In this document: one piece after another, positions 8,774 through 16,984 of the stretch
Layout of the letters: every line of letters starts with the position of its first letter
Position numbering within the stretch: position 1 is the stretch's first letter
Origin: an uncultured Eubacteriales bacterium
GTDB taxonomy: Bacteria; Bacillota; Clostridia; Christensenellales; CAG-138
Direction of reading: 5' to 3'
Length of the DNA: 64,000 nucleotides
Assembly: GCA_900546845.1 (NCBI GenBank)
Contig: UREK01000001.1
Location: 124,001 to 188,000, forward strand
The notes under the pieces: model-generated
The model's database searches: none
Told to the model about the DNA's origin: nothing
What the model saw: the letters and a program-made list of their open reading frames with translations, nothing else
Translations under genes and position numbers: made by a program

Positions 8774-8806
8774 GGGTGCGGAAAATCAAGAAGGAGGAAA
8801 CTTGCC

Positions 8807-9589
8807 ATGCACTTTTGCGATAAACTGATCCACCTCCGGGCGGAAGCGGGGCTTTCCCAGGAAGGGCTTGCAAACCGGCTCGGCGTTTCCCGGCAGGCGG
8901 TCAGCAAATGGGAGGCGGGCGCTGCAATGCCGGAGCTTGCAAAGCTCATCGCCATTGCGGAGCTGTTCGGCGTGAGCCTGGATTACCTCGTGCGGGATGA
9001 AATCGAGGAGCGCCAGCCAAAAACGGAGGATGACAGCGCCGTCGCGGAACAGCTCGCCGCGCTCACGAACTATGTGAAGCGGCATCAGCCGTATGAATAC
9101 AAAAGCCAAGCGACGCTGCTTGGGTTACCGCTCGTGCATGTGCATCTTTCGCGCGGGAATGGGCGGCCCGCGGTCGCAAAAGGCATCTTTGCCGTTGGCG
9201 ATGTTGCGTTCGGCGCGGTGACGCTTGGCTTCCTTTCCGCCGGGCTTGTCTCGCTCGGTGGGCTTTCCCTCGGGCTGCTCCTTGCGCTCGGCGGGCTTTC
9301 GGTGGGCCTTTTCGCCCTCGGTGGGTTCGCGCTTGGCGTTTATGCGCTTGGCGGCGTAGCCATCGGCTATTGCGCGCTCGGGGGCGTAGCCTGCGCGTCG
9401 GAGCTTGCCGTAGGCGGCGTGGCCAGCGCGCGCGTCGCGCTTGGGGACGCGGTGCAGGGAGCGCATACCCTGCGGCTGCACGCGGCAGGCGAAGCGGAGA
9501 TCATAGCGTTTTTGCAGGAGCATTGCCCGGATGCGGGCGCGTGGCTGATCCGCCTCCTCGCCTCGGCCGCCTCAGCCATGCAGGGATAG
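8807..9589 (+). CDS. XRE-type regulator with a glycine-rich decapeptide-repeat domain
   Basis: A 260-aa protein. Residues 1-65 form a Cro/XRE helix-turn-helix (LSQEGLANRLGVSRQAVSKWE). Residues about 65-115 are a charged linker. From about 120 to 225 the chain becomes a hydrophobic, Gly-rich array with a period of ten residues, roughly ALGGhxhGhh (for example ALGGFALGVY then ALGGVAIGYC), ten or so units long. It ends in a short helical tail. Similar arrays occur behind HTH domains in other Firmicutes; the fold and role are not established to my knowledge, and a membrane-embedded or beta-solenoid structure are both possible. The start at 8807 follows AAGGAGG. Confidence 0.75.
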   Translation: MHFCDKLIHLRAEAGLSQEGLANRLGVSRQAVSKWEAGAAMPELAKLIAIAELFGVSLDYLVRDEIEERQPKTEDDSAVAEQLAALTNYVKRHQPYEYKSQATLLGLPLVHVHLSRGNGRPAVAKGIFAVGDVAFGAVTLGFLSAGLVSLGGLSLGLLLALGGLSVGLFALGGFALGVYALGGVAIGYCALGGVACASELAVGGVASARVALGDAVQGAHTLRLHAAGEAEIIAFLQEHCPDAGAWLIRLLASAASAMQG

Positions 9590-9630
9590 GAAGCGGAGTA
9601 GCGGCTTCCGGCTTATCCTAATATTAAGAA

Positions 9631-9664
9631 AAAAGGGCATTCGGAAAAATCCGGAATGCCCTTT
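9631..9664. terminator. Bidirectional terminator
   Basis: A long stem, AAAAGGGCATT pairing with AATGCCCTTTT and extended by CGGA/TCCG with one bulged base, separates the convergent XRE-repeat gene and phzF. It carries A and T runs on both sides and can serve both strands. Confidence 0.85.
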
Positions 9665-9684
9665 TCGCGCCAAAACGACGCCGC

Positions 9685-10524
9685 TTATGCCCGCACGACG
9701 GCGCTGCCGCCGACGCGGATGAAAACTGCGCCGCCTTCCCCTGCGGTGAGGCGGGAATAGATTTTGGAAGGCTTGCCCATGGATTCGCCTTGGATGAAAA
9801 GGTTGATCTCGCCCGGCACAACGAGGCCGCGGCGGAAGAGGTAATAGGTCAGCGCGCCGTTTGATGTGCCGGTCGCGGATTCTTCAGCGATGCCGTAGAG
9901 CGGCGCGAAATTGCGGCAGTGCACCGCGTCCGCTGTGCGGGCAAACGCATGCACGCCCGTGACGTGAAGCCGTTTGGAAAGGGCGGAGATGGCCGACATG
10001 TCCGGCTGGAGCGCGGCGAGCAGCGCGGGGCTTGCAAGCGGCAGCATGATGTCCGGCAGGCCCGCGTCCACGATGGCGGGCCGCAGCGTGCCGAAGCCGT
10101 CCGCAGGGAGGCCGTACATGGCGCTCAGGGTGGCTTCCTCCGCTTCAGAAAGCGGGCCGAGCTCCCGCGGCGGCGCCATATCGAGCCAGACGAGCCCGTC
10201 CGCCACATCCACGCGGATGTCGCCCGCGCCTGTCTGCGCAATATAGGTGCGCCCGCCTTCGATGACCCCTTTTTGCAGCAGCAGCGAGAATGAGCCGACC
10301 GTCGCGTGCCCGCAGAGGGCGACTTCCTCCACCGGCGTGAAATAGCGCACCTCGAAGCGGTCCTCCGCAGTGCGGCGCAAAAATGCGGTTTCCGAATAGC
10401 CCACCTGCGCGGCGACGCGGCGCATCTCCGCCTCGCTTGGCAGCGCGTCCTCAAAAAGCGCGACGCCCGCCGGGTTCCCGCCAAACGGCACATCCGTAAA
10501 CGCGTCAACGGTATAAAGTTCCAT
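9685..10524 (-). CDS. PhzF-family isomerase/epimerase
   Basis: A 279-aa cytoplasmic protein of the PhzF/diaminopimelate-epimerase fold. The first half shows FTDVPFGGNPAGV and GYSETAF with Glu45, the position of the catalytic Glu in PhzF; the second half repeats the fold, with GTSNGAL. Members isomerise small hydroxy or amino acids, and most, like this one, have no known substrate. I start at 10524, seven bases after GGAGGG; an ATG at 10539 overlaps that site and is rejected. It is divergent from feoAB. No phenazine genes are nearby, so a phenazine role is unlikely. Confidence 0.85.
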   Translation of the reverse strand: MELYTVDAFTDVPFGGNPAGVALFEDALPSEAEMRRVAAQVGYSETAFLRRTAEDRFEVRYFTPVEEVALCGHATVGSFSLLLQKGVIEGGRTYIAQTGAGDIRVDVADGLVWLDMAPPRELGPLSEAEEATLSAMYGLPADGFGTLRPAIVDAGLPDIMLPLASPALLAALQPDMSAISALSKRLHVTGVHAFARTADAVHCRNFAPLYGIAEESATGTSNGALTYYLFRRGLVVPGEINLFIQGESMGKPSKIYSRLTAGEGGAVFIRVGGSAVVRA

Positions 10525-10585
10525 AGCGCCCTCCTTCATAACTTGGATTTCGGTTTATAACAAGTCTAACACAAAAGCGCCGCTA

Positions 10586-10614
10586 TTGACAGGAATATAT
10601 GGGTTCGCTATCAT
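10586..10614 (+). promoter_or_regulatory. Promoter of feoAB
   Basis: TTGACA (10586-10591), 17-base spacer, TATCAT (10609-10614), about 60 bases before the chosen start of the FeoA-FeoB fusion. I could not identify a convincing Fur or DtxR-type operator around it. Confidence 0.75.
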
Positions 10615-10675
10615 AAAACCAAGTATGTTTTGCGGCCGGCGGGCCGTCAATTTGGGAAGAGGCGGAAAACCGAAT

Positions 10676-13216
10676 ATGGAACAGAAGACAAGAAGGACGC
10701 TTTGCGATTTAAAGATCGGCGAAAGCGGACATGTTTACGCTGTGGACGCGGCAGATGCGCGCATGCGGCGGCACATCGTGGATATGGGCATCACGCCCGG
10801 CACAGAGATCCGTGTCGTAAAATCCGCGCCGATGGGCGATCCGATCGAGATCGCGCTGCGCGGCTATTCCATGTCCCTGCGCAAGGCGGACGCAGGCGCT
10901 ATCCTGCTGATGGAGGACGCGGAGCACGAGGCGTTCCACAAAAACGTGGAAAAAGCGCGCGCGGAACACGAGGCGCGGGCGCATGCGCTGCTCGCGGAGA
11001 AGCAGCATCCGAGCAATACGGACGAGGAAGGCCACGCGCGCGCCGCTCTGCTGACGGGCTTTATGCTGGAGCACGGAACCTGCTGCGATTTAAAGGACGG
11101 CGATTTTTGTTCCCGCGAGGTGTTTGACGACGGGGAACCTGTGCGCCTCGCGCTCGCGGGCAACCCGAACTGCGGGAAGACGACGCTCTTCAACGCGATG
11201 ACGGGCGGCAAGGAATACGTTGGTAATTGGCCGGGCGTAACGGTCGAAAAGAAGGAAGGCAAGATTAAACCGGCGGCGGGCGCGGGCGGCGAAACGCTCT
11301 GCACCCATGGGCATGAGATGACGCTTGTGGATCTGCCGGGCATCTATTCGCTTTCCCCATATTCGATGGAGGAGGTTGTCGCGCGGAATTATATTATCAA
11401 CGAACGGCCGGATGCGATCATCAACATTGTGGACGGCACGAACCTCGAACGCAACCTGTACCTGACGGTGCAGCTCCTTGAGCTGGAACGGCCGATGATC
11501 ATCGCCCTCAACATGATGGACGAGGTGGAGAAAAACGGAGACAGGATCGACTGCAAACGCCTGGCATTGGAGCTCGGCATCCCGGTGGTCCCCATCAGCG
11601 CGCGCACGGGACAGGGGATCGGCGAGCTGATCGAAAGCGCGCAGAAGCTCATCTACGCGGCGCATACGCAGCTGCACGAGGGCTTCCAGATCGAGCCGGA
11701 CGACGTATATGACGACTATACCCACATGCAGCACCACCGCATCGGGGCGCTTGTGGAGCAATATGCGGCGGCGGCGAAGCTGCCGCTGCACTGGACGGAG
11801 ATCAAGCTCCTGGAGGGGGACGACCGCGTGCGCGACGCGCTGAACCTGCCGCCGGATACGGTGGAGCAGGTGGATGCGATCGTGCGGGATTACGCGGCGG
11901 CGAACCCGGTGGGCGACAGCGAAAGCACCGTGGCCGACAGCCGCTACCGCTATATCGAGCATGTGACGGCGGCCGCCCTGACGCGCGGCAGGAAGGACGC
12001 GGCGATCGAGCGCAGCGCGAAGATCGACGCGCTGCTGACGCATAAGGTCTGGGCGATCCCGGTCTTCATCCTCATCATGGCGCTGATCTTCGCGCTGACG
12101 TTTTCCACGCTCGGGGCGTTCCTTTCCGACGGCGTGGGCGCGCTGATCGACGACGGCCTCGCGCCGCTCGTACGTGCGGCGCTTGCCTCCGCGCCCGCGT
12201 GGTTCACAAGCCTCGTGTGCGACGGCGTGATTAAGGGCGTGGGCGGTGTGCTCACGTTCCTGCCGCAGATCGCGCTGCTGTTCCTTTGCCTTTCCATCTT
12301 GGAGGACAGCGGCTACATGAGCCGCATCGCATTTATCATGGATAAGCCGATGCGCCGCTTCGGCCTTTCGGGGAAGAGCTTTATCCCGCTTCTGATGGGG
12401 TTTGGCTGCACCGTCCCGGCGACGATGGGCGCGCGCACGATGGACAACGACCGCGACCGCCGCATCACGGTGCTGCTGCTCCCCTTCATGAGCTGCTCTG
12501 CGAAGCTGCCGGTCTATGGCCTCCTGGCGGGGGCGTTCTTCCCGCGGCACCGGGGGCTTGTGATCTTCAGCCTGTATATCCTGGGCGTGGCGCTCGGCAT
12601 CCTTTCAGGCCTGCTGTTCAAAAAAACGATGTTCACCGGCGAGGAAGCTCCCTTTGTGATCGAGCTCCCGCCTTACCGCATGCCGAGCGCAAAGAACGTG
12701 CTGACGCACGTTTGGGAGCGCGTTTCGCACTTCCTCGAAAAAGCCGGCACGATCATTTTTGCGATGAGCGTGCTGCTCTGGTTCCTCGAAAGTTTCAGCT
12801 TCTCCTTCCAAATGGTGGAGAACGCGGGCGAGAGCATCATCGGCCGCATCGGTTCGTTCCTCGCGCCCGTCTTTACGCCGCTCGGCTTCGGCACATGGCA
12901 GGCGGCGGTTGCGCTCATCACGGGCATCGTGGCGAAGGAGGCCGTAGTCAGCTCCCTTGCGATGTTTTACGGCTTCTCTGTAAGCGCGGAAAGCGCCGTG
13001 GTCGGCAGCGCTCTCGCGGGGACGTTCACGCCCCTTGCCGCATACAGCTTCCTCGTGTTCGTGCTGCTGTATACGCCCTGCATGGCGGCTGTGGCCACCA
13101 TGCGCCGCGAGCTAGGCAGCCGCAAATGGACGGCCTTTGCCGTGGCGTACCAGATCGGGATCGCATATGTGGCGGCGCTCCTCACGTATTTTATCGGCAG
13201 CTTCTTCGCAGGATAA
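10676..13216 (+). CDS. feoB: FeoA-FeoB fusion, ferrous iron transporter
   Basis: An 846-aa inner-membrane Fe(II) uptake protein. Residues about 8-80 are a FeoA (SH3-like) domain (DMGITPGTEIRVV, then GYSMSLRKADA). A charged linker of some 70 residues follows, with a DLKDGDFCSREV segment, then the FeoB GTPase: G1 GNPNCGKT at 162-169, YVGNWPGVTVEKKEG, G3 DLPG at 219-222 and an NMMD G4. After a helical domain comes the membrane region with two Gate motifs (SGKSFIPLLMGFGCTVPA, then a second C-containing gate near LLYTPCMAAVATMRRE). A FeoA-FeoB fusion is an established variant. I start at 10676 because FeoA homology begins there. The Cys-rich partner follows by four bases. Confidence 0.95.
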   Translation: MEQKTRRTLCDLKIGESGHVYAVDAADARMRRHIVDMGITPGTEIRVVKSAPMGDPIEIALRGYSMSLRKADAGAILLMEDAEHEAFHKNVEKARAEHEARAHALLAEKQHPSNTDEEGHARAALLTGFMLEHGTCCDLKDGDFCSREVFDDGEPVRLALAGNPNCGKTTLFNAMTGGKEYVGNWPGVTVEKKEGKIKPAAGAGGETLCTHGHEMTLVDLPGIYSLSPYSMEEVVARNYIINERPDAIINIVDGTNLERNLYLTVQLLELERPMIIALNMMDEVEKNGDRIDCKRLALELGIPVVPISARTGQGIGELIESAQKLIYAAHTQLHEGFQIEPDDVYDDYTHMQHHRIGALVEQYAAAAKLPLHWTEIKLLEGDDRVRDALNLPPDTVEQVDAIVRDYAAANPVGDSESTVADSRYRYIEHVTAAALTRGRKDAAIERSAKIDALLTHKVWAIPVFILIMALIFALTFSTLGAFLSDGVGALIDDGLAPLVRAALASAPAWFTSLVCDGVIKGVGGVLTFLPQIALLFLCLSILEDSGYMSRIAFIMDKPMRRFGLSGKSFIPLLMGFGCTVPATMGARTMDNDRDRRITVLLLPFMSCSAKLPVYGLLAGAFFPRHRGLVIFSLYILGVALGILSGLLFKKTMFTGEEAPFVIELPPYRMPSAKNVLTHVWERVSHFLEKAGTIIFAMSVLLWFLESFSFSFQMVENAGESIIGRIGSFLAPVFTPLGFGTWQAAVALITGIVAKEAVVSSLAMFYGFSVSAESAVVGSALAGTFTPLAAYSFLVFVLLYTPCMAAVATMRRELGSRKWTAFAVAYQIGIAYVAALLTYFIGSFFAG

Positions 13217-13220
13217 GGGC

Positions 13221-13418
13221 ATGGATTTCATTTGGTATCTCATTGCGGGCGCGGCGCTCGTCTATAGCCTTTTTTGCGTGATCCGGCACCTCAAGCGCAG
13301 GCGCTGCGGGTGTTCCTGCGACGCGAAAGCGTGCAAAGGTTGCGGCCGCGCCGCAGAGTGTTCACAAAAAAATCCAAATGGAAGCAGGAATTTGTGCTAT
13401 ACTAAACGAAAGAAATAA
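13221..13418 (+). CDS. FeoB-associated Cys-rich membrane protein
   Basis: A 65-aa protein with one N-terminal membrane helix (about residues 3-20), a basic stretch, then a Cys-rich tail with CGCSC and CKGCG. This architecture directly behind feoB is the usual form of the small FeoB-associated protein in Firmicutes, thought to assist ferrous iron transport; its exact job is not known. ATG at 13221, four bases after the feoB stop, with a weak AAGGG site. Confidence 0.85.
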   Translation: MDFIWYLIAGAALVYSLFCVIRHLKRRRCGCSCDAKACKGCGRAAECSQKNPNGSRNLCYTKRKK

Positions 13419-13461
13419 GCAGCACAGGACATCGGATCCGGTGCGTGAAAGGGGTAAGAAG

Positions 13462-13998
13462 ATGCGTATTACAATCACCGGCAAGAACATCGAAGTTTCT
13501 GATTACCTGAATGACCTTGTGGTCAAAAAGGTAAGCAAGCTGGACAAGTATTTCCCCGAGGACACCGAAGCACATGTTACGATGGCGGTGGAGCGCAACC
13601 GCCACATCGTCGAAGTTACCATCCCCTATACCGGCGGCATTATCCGCGGCGAAGAAACTTCCGGCGACATGTACGCCTCCATTGACAACGTTCTCGCCAA
13701 GCTCGAAAAGCAGATCGTCCGGCATCGCACCAAGCTCGAAAAGAGCCTGCGCGCCGGCGCGTTCAAAGCGCCGGAGCCCGTGTTTGCGGATGCGTTTGAA
13801 CCGGAGGACGAGGAGGACGCGCCGCGCGTGGTCAAGGTCAAACGGTTCGACATCAAGCCCATGACCGTGGAAGAGGCGATGCTCCAGCTCGAGCTGCTCG
13901 GCCATTCGTTCTATATGTTCACCAACGGCGATTCCGGCCAGATCAACGTCATTTACAAGCGCAAGGACGGCAATTTCGGCCTCATCGAGCCCGAATAA
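13462..13998 (+). CDS. hpf: Ribosome hibernation promoting factor, long form
   Basis: A 178-aa protein. Residues 1-100 are the S30AE/RaiA-like domain (MRITITGKNIEVSDYLNDLVVKKV opens it) that sits in the ribosomal A/P sites. An acidic linker (about 115-130) follows, then the C-terminal dimerisation domain (PMTVEEAMLQLELLGHSFYMF, ending in NFGLIEPE), which ties two 70S particles into an inactive 100S dimer. The start at 13462 follows AAAGGGGTAAG. A TATACT -10-like box lies at about 13397. A strong terminator follows the gene. Confidence 0.95.
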   Translation: MRITITGKNIEVSDYLNDLVVKKVSKLDKYFPEDTEAHVTMAVERNRHIVEVTIPYTGGIIRGEETSGDMYASIDNVLAKLEKQIVRHRTKLEKSLRAGAFKAPEPVFADAFEPEDEEDAPRVVKVKRFDIKPMTVEEAMLQLELLGHSFYMFTNGDSGQINVIYKRKDGNFGLIEPE

Positions 13999-14040
13999 AC
14001 CCGGACCGCGCTTCCACAATAAACAATAAATTGCAACTTT

Positions 14041-14068
14041 GGGCCGCCCCTCGCGGGGCGGCCCTTTT
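14041..14068 (+). terminator. Terminator of hpf
   Basis: GGGCCGCCCC, a four-base loop and GGGGCGGCCC form a perfect 10-bp GC stem followed directly by TTTT. Confidence 0.92.
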
Positions 14069-14284
14069 GTATACCTGGAACAGTGTTTGCGGAAATACGG
14101 GCAATCCTCAGCCGCCTGCGGCGGCAGCTCCTTTCAAAAAGGAGCCTTTTGGGCTATGCTATCCCCAAAGCCTCACTTCTGAAAATAGAGGGACAGCGGC
14201 GCAGGCTGCTAGCGGGGATTGCGGGGAGAAAGGAACAGGCTGCCATTTTGCTGTTAGCGCGGCTCTTTTGCGTGTATCTATCAT
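14069..14284. other. Non-coding stretch with two tandem hairpins
   Basis: No credible gene. At 14111-14125 GCCGCC and GGCGGC pair around three bases. At 14127-14145 GCTCCTTT and AAAGGAGC pair around three bases, followed by CTTTT. The pair resembles intergenic repeats scattered in gut clostridial genomes, but no second copy occurs in this window. Short open frames here lack ribosome binding sites and protein-like composition. Confidence 0.4.
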
Positions 14285-14346
14285 TTGCAACGCAGAGCGA
14301 AAGATGATATAATCCAAAAAGTATAATTAATATAACTAATCATACT
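14285..14346 (+). promoter_or_regulatory. Promoter and AT-rich operator of the abrB-ABC operon
   Basis: TTGCAA (14285-14290), 17-base spacer and a perfect TATAAT (14308-14313). From 14320 to 14346, across the expected transcription start, lies a 27-bp quasi-palindrome bounded by AGTAT and ATACT. It is the obvious operator candidate for the AbrB-type protein encoded next, or for a GntR/YtrA-type regulator encoded elsewhere. Confidence 0.7.
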
Positions 14347-14362
14347 ATTGGGAGGAAGGAAA

Positions 14363-14599
14363 ATGATCAAAGGGCCGGACGGCAAGTGCATCTTCGGCAC
14401 GGTGAAAGTAGGGGAAAAGGGGCAGATCGTCATCCCAAAGGATGCACGGGAGATGTTCCACATCAAGCCGGGCGATTTGCTTTTGCTCCTGGGCGATGAA
14501 AAGCAGGGGATCGCCATCGTCAAGAACGAGATCTTCCTGCAATTTGCGCAAAGCGTTATGCAGGCGCCGCACTGCAGCGAGGACGAGGAGGGGAAATGA
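14363..14599 (+). CDS. AbrB/SpoVT-type DNA-binding regulator
   Basis: A 78-aa swapped-hairpin DNA-binding protein. The AbrB core is FGTVKVGEKGQIVIPKDAREMFHIKPGDLLLLLGD (about residues 15-49), followed by a short tail (KNEIFLQFAQSVMQ). It is likely the local regulator of the ABC transporter encoded behind it, since its stop overlaps the ATPase start in ATGA. The start at 14363 follows GGGAGGAAGG. Confidence 0.88.
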   Translation: MIKGPDGKCIFGTVKVGEKGQIVIPKDAREMFHIKPGDLLLLLGDEKQGIAIVKNEIFLQFAQSVMQAPHCSEDEEGK

Positions 14600-15339
14600 A
14601 CGCGATCGAGACCATGGGGCTCACAAAACGCTTCAAAGGCCGCAGTGCTGTGGAAAACCTGAGCCTCACCATCGGGCAGGGGGAGTTTTTCGCGCTGCTC
14701 GGGCAGAACGGCGCGGGGAAGACCACGACCATCCGCATGCTTACCGGCCTGCTTGCGCCGAGCGCCGGCGATGCGCTCTTGATGGGGAAAAGCATCGTCC
14801 GCAGCGCGGAGGCGGCCAAGGCGCACAGCAACCTTTCCCCGCAGGAGACCGCTGTGGCGCAGAATCTGAGCGTGCGGGAAAACCTGGTGCTTGTCGCCCG
14901 GCTATATGGAGCGGCTAAAGCCGAAGCAGCGGAGCGGGCCGATGCGGCCATGCGGAAGTTCGGGCTTGCGGAGCGCGCCAGCGACCGGGCAAAGACGCTC
15001 TCAGGCGGCATGCAGCGGCGGCTTTCCATCGCAATGGCGCTCATCACCGAGCCAGACGTGCTGTTCCTGGATGAGCCGACGCTTGGACTCGATGTGCGCG
15101 CCCGGCGAGAGCTATGGCGGGCGCTCACCGCGCTCAAGGGCAAGGTGACCGTCGTTTTGACGACCCACTACCTGGAGGAGGCGGAGGCGCTTTCCGACCG
15201 CATCGGTGTGATGCACGATGGGAAGCTCCGGGCGCTCGGCACGGCGGCGGAGCTCTGCGAAGCGGCGGGGGCGGAGAACTTTGAGGATGCGTTCTTGGCG
15301 CTTACGGACGCCGGGGCAGGACTGGAGGAAGCGATATGA
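14596..15339 (+). CDS. ABC transporter ATP-binding protein
   Basis: A 247-aa cytoplasmic ATPase of the ABC-2 export class. It shows Walker A GQNGAGKTT (about residues 35-43), an LSPQETAV Q-loop region, signature LSGGMQRRL and Walker B LFLDEPTLGLD, then HYLEEAEALSDRIGV with the switch His. It is coupled by 4-bp overlaps to the AbrB regulator before it and the permease after it. Substrate unknown; drug or lipid export is typical of this layout. Confidence 0.92.
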   Translation: MNAIETMGLTKRFKGRSAVENLSLTIGQGEFFALLGQNGAGKTTTIRMLTGLLAPSAGDALLMGKSIVRSAEAAKAHSNLSPQETAVAQNLSVRENLVLVARLYGAAKAEAAERADAAMRKFGLAERASDRAKTLSGGMQRRLSIAMALITEPDVLFLDEPTLGLDVRARRELWRALTALKGKVTVVLTTHYLEEAEALSDRIGVMHDGKLRALGTAAELCEAAGAENFEDAFLALTDAGAGLEEAI

Positions 15340-16067
15340 ACCGGATGTTTGCATTCGCCGGGCGAACCGGCAAAGAATTGCTGCGCGACCCGGTAACGCT
15401 GGTGTTTGGCGTGGGCCTGCCGGTGTTCCTGCTTGCGCTGATGTCCCTGATCCAGAGCAATGTTCCCGTCCCGGTGTTCGCCATTGAGCGGCTCGCGCCG
15501 GGCATGGCGGCGTTCAGCCTGTCGTTCCTTTCCATGTTCGCAGCGATCCTGCTTGCGAAGGACAAAAGCACATCCTTCCTGCTGCGCGTGTTTGCCTCGC
15601 CCGCTTTGCCGCGGGAATATATCCTCGGCTATGCGCTGCCGATGCTGCCCATCGGAGCGGCGCAGTGCGCCATATGCTTTTTGACGGCCCTTTGCTTCGG
15701 CCTTGCACCAGGCTGGAACGTTTTGCTGGCTATCGTTGTTCTTTTGCCTGCGGCGGCGCTTTACATCGCCTTTGGGCTGCTCTCCGGCGTGCTCTTGAAC
15801 GATAAGCAGGCCGCGCCGGTCAACTCCATCCTCGTGAACGTGGCGGCGCTCCTCGGCGGCGTCTGGTTCGACACCTCGCTCCTCGGCGGCGTGTTTGAGC
15901 AGGTCTGCAACCTGCTCCCCTTCGTGCATGCAACGGAGTCCGCCCGCGCTGCGCTCCAGGGCGACTGCGGGGCGATCCTCACGCACCTTGTCTGGGTTGC
16001 CGGGTGGGCCGTCCTCCTGTTCGCGGCGGCGGTGCTGCTGTTCAAAAAGAAGATGCGGGACAACTAG
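15336..16067 (+). CDS. ABC-2 type transporter permease
   Basis: A 243-aa membrane protein with about six hydrophobic segments. The first (near residues 20-40) precedes a short external loop (IQSNVPVPVFAIERLAPGM); the rest form the usual ABC-2 bundle ending in KKKMRDN. It works with the ATPase whose gene overlaps it by 4 bp. A strong terminator hairpin begins 17 bases after the stop, and a terminator-flanked repeat element follows. Confidence 0.9.
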   Translation: MNRMFAFAGRTGKELLRDPVTLVFGVGLPVFLLALMSLIQSNVPVPVFAIERLAPGMAAFSLSFLSMFAAILLAKDKSTSFLLRVFASPALPREYILGYALPMLPIGAAQCAICFLTALCFGLAPGWNVLLAIVVLLPAAALYIAFGLLSGVLLNDKQAAPVNSILVNVAALLGGVWFDTSLLGGVFEQVCNLLPFVHATESARAALQGDCGAILTHLVWVAGWAVLLFAAAVLLFKKKMRDN

Positions 16068-16083
16068 CCGAAGCCGCGCAATG

Positions 16084-16330
16084 AAAAAGCGCCGGGTTCT
16101 CCGGCGCTTTTTCGCTGTCGATCAAGTGTCATTCTGCCACTTGATCGAGGGATTCACGTCGCGCTTGCGCCGATGGCGCGGCCAGCGCTCCGTGCAAAGA
16201 AAGCCTTGCGCGCAAGGCTTTTCGCTCGCACCGCACAGGTCGCTGCTCGCGGTCAAAAGTCAAGGGCTGCGGCCCTTGACAATCCCGGAGAGCTTTTTCG
16301 ACAAGCTGAAAGCGCCGACAAACCGGCGCT
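16084..16330 (+). repeat. Terminator-flanked repeat element, copy A
   Basis: The core at 16114-16308 (about 195 bp) is shared with copies near 38.3, 42.4 and 46.5 kb. It opens with a hairpin whose arms are TCGATCAAGTG and CACTTGATCGA. It also contains palindromes around GCCTTGCG/CGCAAGGC and GTCAAGGGC/GCCCTTGAC, a distant GGGATT/AATCCC pair, and ends in CGACAAGCTG. The left flank is a terminator (AAAAAGCGCCGG, five-base loop, CCGGCGCTTTTT, 16084-16112). The right flank (16311-16330) is a hairpin with the same AGCGCCG/CGGCGCT stem but a different loop. It lies between convergent genes and has no coding potential. Confidence 0.88.
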
Positions 16331-16338
16331 CTGCGTTT

Positions 16339-16953
16339 TTATGGAATCCTTTTTACTACGTCCAGCCCAACGAGCGTCGCCATGCGGTAATATGCCTTTG
16401 CGGTTTCCTCCACGTGGACGGCCAGGCGGAACGCGTCGTCCACATCCCGGGGCGATACGGCGATCATGCCGTGGCGTTCGAGCAGGGCGGCCAGGCAGCT
16501 TTCGCCAAGCGTCTGCACGATGTTTTCCGCAAGTGCCTCCGTGCCTGGCGGCGCATACGGCGCAAGCGGGCAGCGCCCGCCATAGAGCAGCGCCTCCGTG
16601 ATGACGGGCGGGAGCTCCCGCCCGAGCGCGGCGAATACCGTCGCATACGGCGCATGCGTGTGGCAGATCCCGGCAACGTCCGGCCGGGCGCGGTAGACGG
16701 CAAGGTGGAACGCCGCCTCGGAGGTCGGCTCCACGCCCACAGGCGCGTCCAACACCTTGCCCGCGAGGTTCAGCAATACGATCTCGCGCCAGGTTTTCGC
16801 TACGCGGTCGGAATCGTGCGGCGTCATGGCAACTACGCCTGCCGCCCGGTCGATCATGCTGCAATTGCCCGTCCCGCCGGTGCAAAGCCCTGCCGCTTTT
16901 GCCGCGCGCGCCGCAAGGAGCACAGCTTCGCGCATTGCCTGATGGGAATCCAT
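16339..16953 (-). CDS. Class II aldolase/adducin-family protein
   Basis: A 204-aa Zn-dependent aldolase-fold protein of the L-fuculose/L-ribulose-phosphate type. It has the GGTGNCS phosphate-binding turn (about residues 26-32), an SEAAFH segment with the catalytic Glu position, HTHAP with two Zn-ligand His residues and ERHGM with the third. The substrate is probably a sugar phosphate; sequence alone does not decide which. The start at 16953 follows AGGAGG. It lies 31 bases after the PFK gene on the same strand, which suggests co-transcription and a role in feeding triose or hexose phosphates. Confidence 0.82.
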   Translation of the reverse strand: MDSHQAMREAVLLAARAAKAAGLCTGGTGNCSMIDRAAGVVAMTPHDSDRVAKTWREIVLLNLAGKVLDAPVGVEPTSEAAFHLAVYRARPDVAGICHTHAPYATVFAALGRELPPVITEALLYGGRCPLAPYAPPGTEALAENIVQTLGESCLAALLERHGMIAVSPRDVDDAFRLAVHVEETAKAYYRMATLVGLDVVKRIP

Positions 16954-16984
16954 TTTGTTTCCTCCTGGTGCCGCCAAACGAAAT

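Noticed and set aside
10525..10675. A Fur or DtxR operator in the phzF-feoAB gap
   Set aside because: No sequence close to either consensus could be found.
11090..12550. A 486-codon minus-strand frame
   Set aside because: Antisense shadow of feoB, rich in Arg/His with no protein-like pattern.
14031..14312. Short plus-strand frames after hpf
   Set aside because: They start inside the hpf terminator or in hairpin DNA, with no binding sites.
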